DNA from: Pagrus major
Taxonomy: Eukaryota > Chordata > Actinopteri > Spariformes > Sparidae
Direction of reading: 5' to 3'
DNA: 64,000 bases
Assembly (NCBI RefSeq): GCF_040436345.1
Contig: NC_133223.1
Coordinates: 15,004,113-15,068,112 of the forward strand
The position numbers and the translations under genes were made by a program. The notes beneath the pieces were generated by a model. The model did not search any database, was not told the DNA's origin, and worked only from the letters and a program-made list of their open reading frames with translations. Positions 57,588 through 64,000 of this stretch are shown here, in pieces (position 1 is the stretch's first letter; each line of letters opens with the position of its first letter).

Positions 57588-59874
57588 TTATTTTCTCTTG
57601 TACAAAAATAAAAATCCTGCCAAAATCACAACGATTGCCAAAACAATAACGACACGCAGCCAAGGATCATAACCTGCTGTGAGAGAGTGAAGATTAATGA
57701 TGTGTTAATAATCTGCTGGACCTCCCATATATTTACAAAGTTATAACTGGAAATATAACATAAAACAACAAGTAATTTCTTTCTCTTGTGCTGTGCTCTC
57801 TAAAAAAGTCTGACCTTTTGTGGGTTTTGGTACCAAAATATGCTCCTCTCTCCAGAACGGGTGGCTGATAGCACAGCTCAGGTTTCCTGTGTCCATTCCG
57901 TCTGAGATCTCCAGACGACTCTCTGCTGTAAAAAACCCATCTAGGTCAGACGATGTTTTCACATCCAATAAGTTTCCCGCATGTCTCCAGAAGATGTTGG
58001 CAGCAGGTTTTCCTCTTTCAGCTTTGCACACTGCCACCATCTTGTTGTCCTCGTGCTCAAACCAGGCTGATATACTGGGAGGAACTGAGCCAGGGAGGAC
58101 AAAACAGAGAAATTAAACTGTTTTCCTTAACCACTGTTTCACTATCTCTTATACTCAGATGAAAATCGTCAACAGGACTGTGAGATCGGTGCAATATGCC
58201 GAGGATCAGAGACATTGTATCTTGAGAGTTCAGAGCAACAGAAAATAAATGACATTATCCCCCATTTTGTAGTGGAAGCAACAGGTTCAGTAGTCGATAT
58301 TTCAAGATCTTGGCAAGTAAAACATAAAACTACCTGCCGTAACGAATAAAAAGTAAGGAAAGGTAAGCAGAATTTGCGTGATTTGGGTGAAGTGGACATT
58401 TAAGAAGTGAACCTTAGTTCATGTTTTCTAAAAAATCATCTATCCTTGTGAGGAGAAAAGTCCTACCTGTGATAGCCACGTTGATCTCATAACGCACACT
58501 TCCTCCTTTATAAACAGTCTCACATTTGTAGACCCCTTCATCACCATTTGTGAAGTTTGGGATGTGCAGGTACGGCCGATCGCTGGATGTGATTCTGAGT
58601 GACTTGCCATCATTGCATGTGTCTACTCTTCGGCCTCCGTCATCTAAGGATATCTTACATTCATCTTTGTATTTCAGCTGCATTGTCCAGATAACATATA
58701 GCGTCTCATCCCATGTCTTATTGCTGCATGTCAAGTCAACATCACTCCATTCGTTGAAGGCTGAGTGTCTGACAACTGAAAAAAAGGAAAGAATAGTTGC
58801 ATTATTTTAACACATAGTGGTGCTCTGATTGTACCAATTGTATATTTTAGGTTTATTCTGTTATAGAACGATACACACAGTGCACATGTCCTGATGAACA
58901 CAAAACATGTAGAAGAGAGATTCAGTTTTCTGCATTGGATGTGGACAAGTGAGGAAAATAAAATAAACTATAAACAGCATGGTACACAGATACAACTTTT
59001 GTTATGAAGCATGGCACAGGATACAAACAGTATCACACAGTACCATATAGTTGCTTTATGTTTATTACTGACCATAACATATCCGCATTTATAAATATGT
59101 TAAGTAAGAACTAAAACCCTTAACTAATGATCCAAAGCAAACAAATTTTCTTCAAAATGGGCAAACATTTGCTATAGTCCCTTAATAGTTTAAAATTACA
59201 ATCCAAAATTGACTAAAGATTAAGATTAAACCTTTCTTCTGCAAAAACAACTTGTTTCAAAGCATTTATTTTAACATCTTACATTCTTTTAAACTAAAAA
59301 AGTGTTGGAAATAATGGTTAATAGGAGAGATGGAAATGTACATTTATATTTTTATCCCCATGTGCCCTCACTAGTATCATTCAATATTTTACTCTTTCTG
59401 CAAAATATCCAGAGAGAAAAGGAGATAAATGAGTTTACCATCACCGCCAATAGAAGAATCGTTAAAGTTCGCAGAGGTGTTAAGATTACTTCCTGTTTGA
59501 GATGGAGATGGATGTAAAGGAAAAAGTTAGTAAAACACAGTGTCCACTTTACAAAGCAACAATCAAGGGTTTATTCATAATCTGCTGGACATCAATACAC
59601 ACACAATGCACATCCTATCTATAAAAAAAGCTATAATCACCACTATATATGTAGACCTCATCAATACCAAACAGTTACACTGTTATTTATGGGCTGAAAG
59701 TTAATGACTCCAACCTAGTCAAAATGTTCCCTCATGCTCTCTTGAAAGTCATTAGATAAAAGAGTGTTATGTCTTACCAGGTCCTAGTCCATAGACACTG
59801 ACAAATGTGAAACAGTAAAACATCAGCAGATAGGCGTGAGGCAGTCTGTCCATTAGGCTTGGCATCTTCATCAT
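57588..59874 (-). CDS. CD200R1-like receptor with a four-residue tail
   Basis: Exons in transcript order: 59874-59778, 59492-59439, 58775-58467, 58084-57815, 57676-57588; 819 nt, 272 aa. Leader MMKMPSLMDRLPHAYLLMFY. A small extra exon (GSNLNTSANFNDSSIGGD) adds two N-glycosylation sequons. The V domain has four cysteines (LTC, DEC, DTC, YKC), as in CD200R with its extra pair, and DEGVYKCETVYKGG. The C2 domain has MVAVCKAERGKPAANIFW, close to human CD200R1 TAVCKAVAGKPAAQISW. The membrane segment VVIVLAIVVILAGFLFL ends YKRK then TAA. Mammalian CD200R1 has a long tail that recruits Dok2; this one cannot. A strong donor follows the stop by 7 bases (see findings). The donor at 57814 (GTCAGA) is weak. 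A ligand gene (CD200-like) is 23 kb away. Confidence 0.8.
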
Positions 59875-59937
59875 CTGAGACCTTAGATATCATCTAAAAC
59901 TGCAGCTACTGCAGAGGCACATTTCACAAGACAAGTT

Positions 59938-59951
59938 TACCACTTCCTGAC
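59938..59951 (-). promoter_or_regulatory. RUNX/ETS-like composite site upstream of the CD200R-like gene
   Basis: TACCACTTCCTGAC, one base different from the sites of BTLA-like A and B, about 64 bases upstream of the ATG. Confidence 0.4.
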
Positions 59952-60265
59952 ATCCTACGTAAATTCGAAGACCATCTTGCACGTGTGTGATGTTCAGTGC
60001 GTCAATATAAAATAGTTCAGGATGTGCATGGACGTGAAAGCTGCATATTGTGTATTATCTTTCCAATTTAATACTGTAATACACCCTTACTGACACACCT
60101 CTTTACACAGATTGAGGTCATCCTCAATACAACATCTTAAACACATAGTTATAAAGGTTATTAAGTGGGCTTGTCACTTCAGTGGACTGGGGATTCACCT
60201 GTAAGCAACCCAGCAGGAAGTCATACAGATCAGTTTATTTTATACATTTACATTCTCTCTTTGAG

Positions 60266-60306
60266 GGAATTCTGCCCCAGATGATAAAAGCAGCACAGAT
60301 AGTAAG
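60266..60306 (+). pseudogene. Relic of the adaptor-like gene: exon 3 copy
   Basis: 41 bases with AG before and GTAAAC after, coding (G)NSAPDDKSSTDSK against NSAPDDNSGTDSK in the gene at 50788. Its flanking intron also matches (AGTGCTAAGTCTATTATTGT, TTGAGCATAAATCTT). Exons 1-2 are absent because the preceding homology jumps from the 49.28 kb equivalent to the 52.76 kb equivalent, and the tyrosine-motif exon was not found downstream. Not expected to make the protein. Confidence 0.7.
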
Positions 60307-60559
60307 GTAAACCTGCCCGCATCAGTGCTAAGTCTATTATTGTTGAGCATAAATCTTCATAGTTATCAGTTCCAGCTTTACATAGGACATGGGTGTGTTT
60401 CTGTGCTTTTATGACAGCCCAGTTAGAGGTGCTGCCTCGTCAGATTCGCATACTGGGTAAACATTAGTGTGACGCTTGTTGGAAAGAAAAAACTGTGCTG
60501 CTTTTTACCACAGGAAGTCATAACCACTCACCACATAAAAAGCATGCTTGTTGAAGTAG

Positions 60560-61030
60560 CACCGTTGGCCTTATTTCAAGGTAAAACAACATTTTTGATA
60601 ACCTGATAGCTGATGTTAGCGTGATGTTAGCAACTTCCTAGCTAACATTACCGTTTGATTACATCCTGTCTGTTTCACTTCCAGGTTTAAACAAATGTCA
60701 GACAGAACTAAATTTCTTTATCAATTCACGTCTTTGCTTATCGTATCGCATCAAAACAGTACTGTATCAAACAGTAACATTCGCTAGAATGTGGCTGAAT
60801 GCTAACGTTTGCTGTTGTCTAATGGAAGCTAAGTTATCAAACTTGTTGTTTTACCTTGGAATATGGTCCGATGCCCCTCCAGATTAAACTATCCGTTGTC
60901 TTTACAGTTGCTAATCAATCAGGAAACAGTGAAATGAGAACAATTTGTCAGATTTTGCACCCTAGAATACAGCAATATGACATTTGAGCTTCCTACCCAG
61001 AGGGGGATGTCAGAGGAAAATGGCCGCCAT
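60560..61030 (+). repeat. Dispersed repeat, second copy of the 12.77-13.2 kb repeat
   Basis: GGCCTTATTTCAAGGTAAAA ... GTTGTCTTTACAGTTGCTAA ... ATTTGTCAGATTTT in the same order as in the pdzk1 tail intron. Confidence 0.5.
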
Positions 61031-62687
61031 ACGTATATGGTCTTTAGCTCTCGACACACGTATTCACCCATGAAAATTTGCATGTGCATAGTCCGACTAC
61101 GTGTTTCACAATATACAAGGCAGCGTAACTGTCTGCCATCCGACAACCTCTTCAGCAAGCGGTGTAGGAGCAGCAGGGTCCACAGATTGAGGGCTCCTGT
61201 GCTTAAAGGGTGGTGTAGGGATGACGTATTTTTGTAAGCTAACCCGGAAGTTAGCATCACCCTGGTTCCCTCCACAAAAAGCCTATGGGATTTGTTAATT
61301 GGATATCACTGAAAATAAGCTCAGTGGCAAACACAAGTTTATGACACTTGGATGTTTTTTTCAGACGGGTAATCTTGAAGCGTGAACTTAATCGCTAAAA
61401 GCAAAAAGCTACAGACTACATTGCGCTCACATGACTTAAACGTCACCACCTCTAAGCATCTTACTACGCAAAAAAATAATTACCATACAAGTTTTCTATA
61501 AACAAATCAATATACAAGTTGTAAAGTTAGAGTTAGAATAGTTTGTAACTAAAGTCGGCCTGTAAAAACGGACCAGTGAGTAGATTAGTCTCTGTGTTCA
61601 GTCTGATGGTGTTTAACGATGTATTTTATTTCATAGAACCAAACGTGTAAACATGTGGTGACCACAGACCTTATTTCAGGTATTTAACTGTAAACCCATA
61701 AACCCACAGTGAATTAGCACCTGGAACTGGGTGGGCCTAACCCAGCAGGGCTCAAAAACATACATCACACATCCTGCACACCACACTTACCAGGTCATCA
61801 CAGAGCACAGGGAAGTGCAGAAGTAAAACATGTCCAAGAGGAGGTCAGGTACCGGACACTCACCAGTCCTGAGTCGTACCAGCAAGTACAGACTGCGAAA
61901 AGGAGCCCGTCTTGTCCAAGAGATAGAAACGTATAAACAAACAGGGTCTATACCATAACACTGCCGTATATATGTTCTCGACACTCATCCCACTAAACAA
62001 GGCTGTTGACAGTGCCACGCTGCATGTAGAGGACATTATCTGGAATGGGAGGAGTTGAAGGAAGCTTTACTTGTTTGACTTGAAGAATATTGCCAGTCAT
62101 ATAAAAGGTTTTAACAGTTCAGAGCCTCTTCAAGATAAGCAACATCTCCAAAGACGTTAACCCCAGAAGCTTCTGACAAACTACTGTTAGTTACACATGG
62201 ACCTGATTGACTGAGTACTTTTTTGTTTGTCGAAAAAATTGTCTTCAAACTATAGCTATTTTTAGCTATAATGAGATTAATATTTATTAATGGCTACATT
62301 TATTTTCAATATCATTTTTGGTCTTTTAATTCCACATTAATTTATTTACTGAAACATTTTATTTATATATTCATTCATTTATTTCTGATTTGGGCAGTTT
62401 CAGCCCTCCATGCCTCAATGTTTATAAGCCCAAACTGAAAATTTGTGCCAATATCCAATCCATGATGTAACAATGTCATGTTTCTATATATGAACAGGAG
62501 GAATTATTACAGCAAGCAAAACCAGTTTTAAATTACAAACTGGTATGTGCACCTGACTATTATTTAAGACAGATTTGAACTGTCAACCTTTCAGCTGTTC
62601 CAGATGTGAGCGTGTATAGTATTATTCATCTTAACAGGACTTTAATACAGCTCATGATCATGATGGTGGACTATTTTTGGATCTCCA

Positions 62688-62701
62688 CCAGTAGATGGCA
62701 G
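62688..62701 (+). promoter_or_regulatory. CTCF-like motif, copy 2
   Basis: CCAGTAGATGGCAG, identical to 57326-57339, inside the duplicated segment. Confidence 0.4.
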
Positions 62702-63810
62702 AACAGACCCTCTTTCCAGTTTCCATTCCTATCCCCATAATGAGTTCCTTCAGAAATGGGTTTACAGTCATTATGAGGGCTGCTGAATGAACCAAATTCT
62801 GAATGAGTCCAAACTCCAGTGCTGATGATTCTGAAACAGGTGACAAGTATCGGTTAGCTTTCTGCTGCGAACAGCACACAGTGAGAGACTCCTTTTAGCA
62901 TTTGTGTCACACTACTGAAACCTCTGATACATTATTCACTATGTTGTACATTGTATGATATGTGATCAAATAAAGATTCTTCTTCTTCTTCTTCTTCTTC
63001 TTCTTCTTCCATTGTCAGCATTGGAAAATTAAATGCAGCCATGCCATTTTTAATTTTGTAGGGCTCAGCTATAATGAAATCAATGTGCTCAGATGTATTT
63101 CTAATACACAAAATGACATAATTATTGACATCATTATAACATGAAAACTTCACATAATTCTTTTCATATTATCTTGAGACAACTGTGTCACTTAATTACA
63201 CCTGTGTTCTCTGCTAAGCACTTTTAATGGGTTAAATGCAGCAATAATTAATAAAAGGAGCACTGTGTAGTTTTGGGGATAACATTTTCATCAGAAGAGA
63301 AAGATATTCATCGATTGATTTTCACCCTTAAACAAGCTAAATAAACAAACTGTCTTGATTTTCATGACTGAATAAACTGAATAAACAAACTGACCTTAAA
63401 GGACAACACAACTTCACACTGTTTTACTTTGTTTATATTTGGCGGACCCTGCCACCTTTCTAGCTTCGTACAGTTCCATTTCCTGTCCCCAGTATCACTT
63501 TCTTCAGAAATGTGCTTAAACTCATTGTGAGAGCCGCTGAGTGAACCAAATTCCATAACTCCAGTGCTGATAATTACTCTTCAAGCGAGTATCGGTTAGC
63601 TTTCTGTTGCGATCGACACACAGTGAGAAACAACCGACTCCTTTTAACATTTGTGTCACACTATTGTAACCTCTGATTCATCATCAGCTTCGGAGAATTC
63701 AATTCAATAGAGTTATTTTTAGCTATAATGAGATTAATGTGCTCAGATATATTTTTAATACACAAAATGACATAATTATACTGTACGACATAACATGAAT
63801 ACTTCACTTT
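62700..63810. repeat. Tandem pair of diverged segments
   Basis: About 62700-63160 and 63470-63805 match in order: CTTCAGAAATG, GAGTATCGGTTAGCTTTCTG / AAGTATCGGTTAGCTTTCTG, CACACAGTGAGA, CATTTGTGTCACACTA, then GCTATAATGA and TACACAAAATGACATAATTA. Non-coding. Confidence 0.6.
62977..63009. repeat. (CTT)n microsatellite
   Basis: About 11 CTT units. Confidence 0.95.
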
Positions 63811-63891
63811 TTTTTTTTTTTCTTATCTTTATTTTTACTGGATCAACTGCAGCAAGAACCCGTCATCTCTTTACAGTTAATATATAAATAG

Positions 63892-63892
<1 letters not shown>

Positions 63893-63927
<35 letters not shown>
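63893..63927. repeat. (ATC)n microsatellite
   Basis: About 11 ATC units, after a poly-T run at 63808-63822. The last 300 bases show no recognisable gene. Confidence 0.95.
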
Positions 63928-64000
63928 ATAATTGCAGTCTGACAACATTAAAAGTCTTTAGTTCTGTAGTCTTGGTGTGCAGCGTCCGACTGAAGAAGGT

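Overview
This window is a piece of a teleost (most likely percomorph) fish chromosome. Spliced vertebrate genes with GT-AG introns, the human-like exon structures of GPR89 and PDZK1, Tc1, hAT and mariner DNA transposons, many TTAA-flanked MITEs and long (GT)n tracts all point that way. Nothing bacterial or viral was seen. The coordinates of spliced genes below were built by hand from reading frame, intron phase and splice signals.

Layout. (1) 293-403 is the last coding exon of an unrecognised plus-strand gene. (2) About 1700-14626 is pdzk1 (NHERF3), a four-PDZ scaffold, plus strand; its large introns hold a hAT element with a second element nested in it, a TTAA MITE and a nearly whole Tc1 element. 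(3) 15638-20970 is gpr89 (Golgi pH regulator), minus strand, tail to tail with pdzk1, with all 14 coding exons and 453 aa. (4) 21.2-24.2 kb is intergenic, with a LINE 3' end and a 1.2 kb hAT-like element. (5) 24.4-34.8 kb is a CD200 (OX-2)-like ligand gene, plus strand, with two V-type Ig exons instead of one. (6) 35.2-40.7 kb is repeat-rich intergenic DNA. (7) 41.7-60 kb is a cluster of small immune receptor genes: two BTLA-like genes in tandem on the minus strand (A, 41703-43391, tail-less; B, 44756-48919, with an ITIM-like tail), a tiny plus-strand gene at 50788-53309, and a CD200R1-like gene on the minus strand (57588-59874) that is almost tail-less. (8) 60.2-64 kb is a decayed partial copy of the 49-57 kb region plus repeats.

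Most interesting region. The plus-strand gene at 50788-53309 predicts an 87-residue protein with no Ig domain and no membrane span. It starts MGNC (predicted myristoylation plus palmitoylation), has a basic patch, and carries three tyrosine motifs (VTYASI, CDYATV, DDYVLM). It looks like an inhibitory-receptor tail detached from its receptor and anchored by lipid. It lies head to head with BTLA-like B, and a relic of it lies head to head with the CD200R-like gene. Two of the three neighbouring receptors have lost their own cytoplasmic tails. The three receptor genes share a homologous promoter and leader exon, and BTLA A and B share a near-identical tract that includes an intron.

How the genes may work together: CD200 and CD200R are a ligand-receptor pair in mammals and BTLA binds HVEM, so ligand, receptors and a candidate signalling adaptor sit within about 35 kb. 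pdzk1 and gpr89 are conserved neighbours; in human, as recalled, PDZK1, GPR89 and CD160 are at 1q21 while CD200, CD200R1 and BTLA are at 3q13, so this arrangement joins the two human neighbourhoods.
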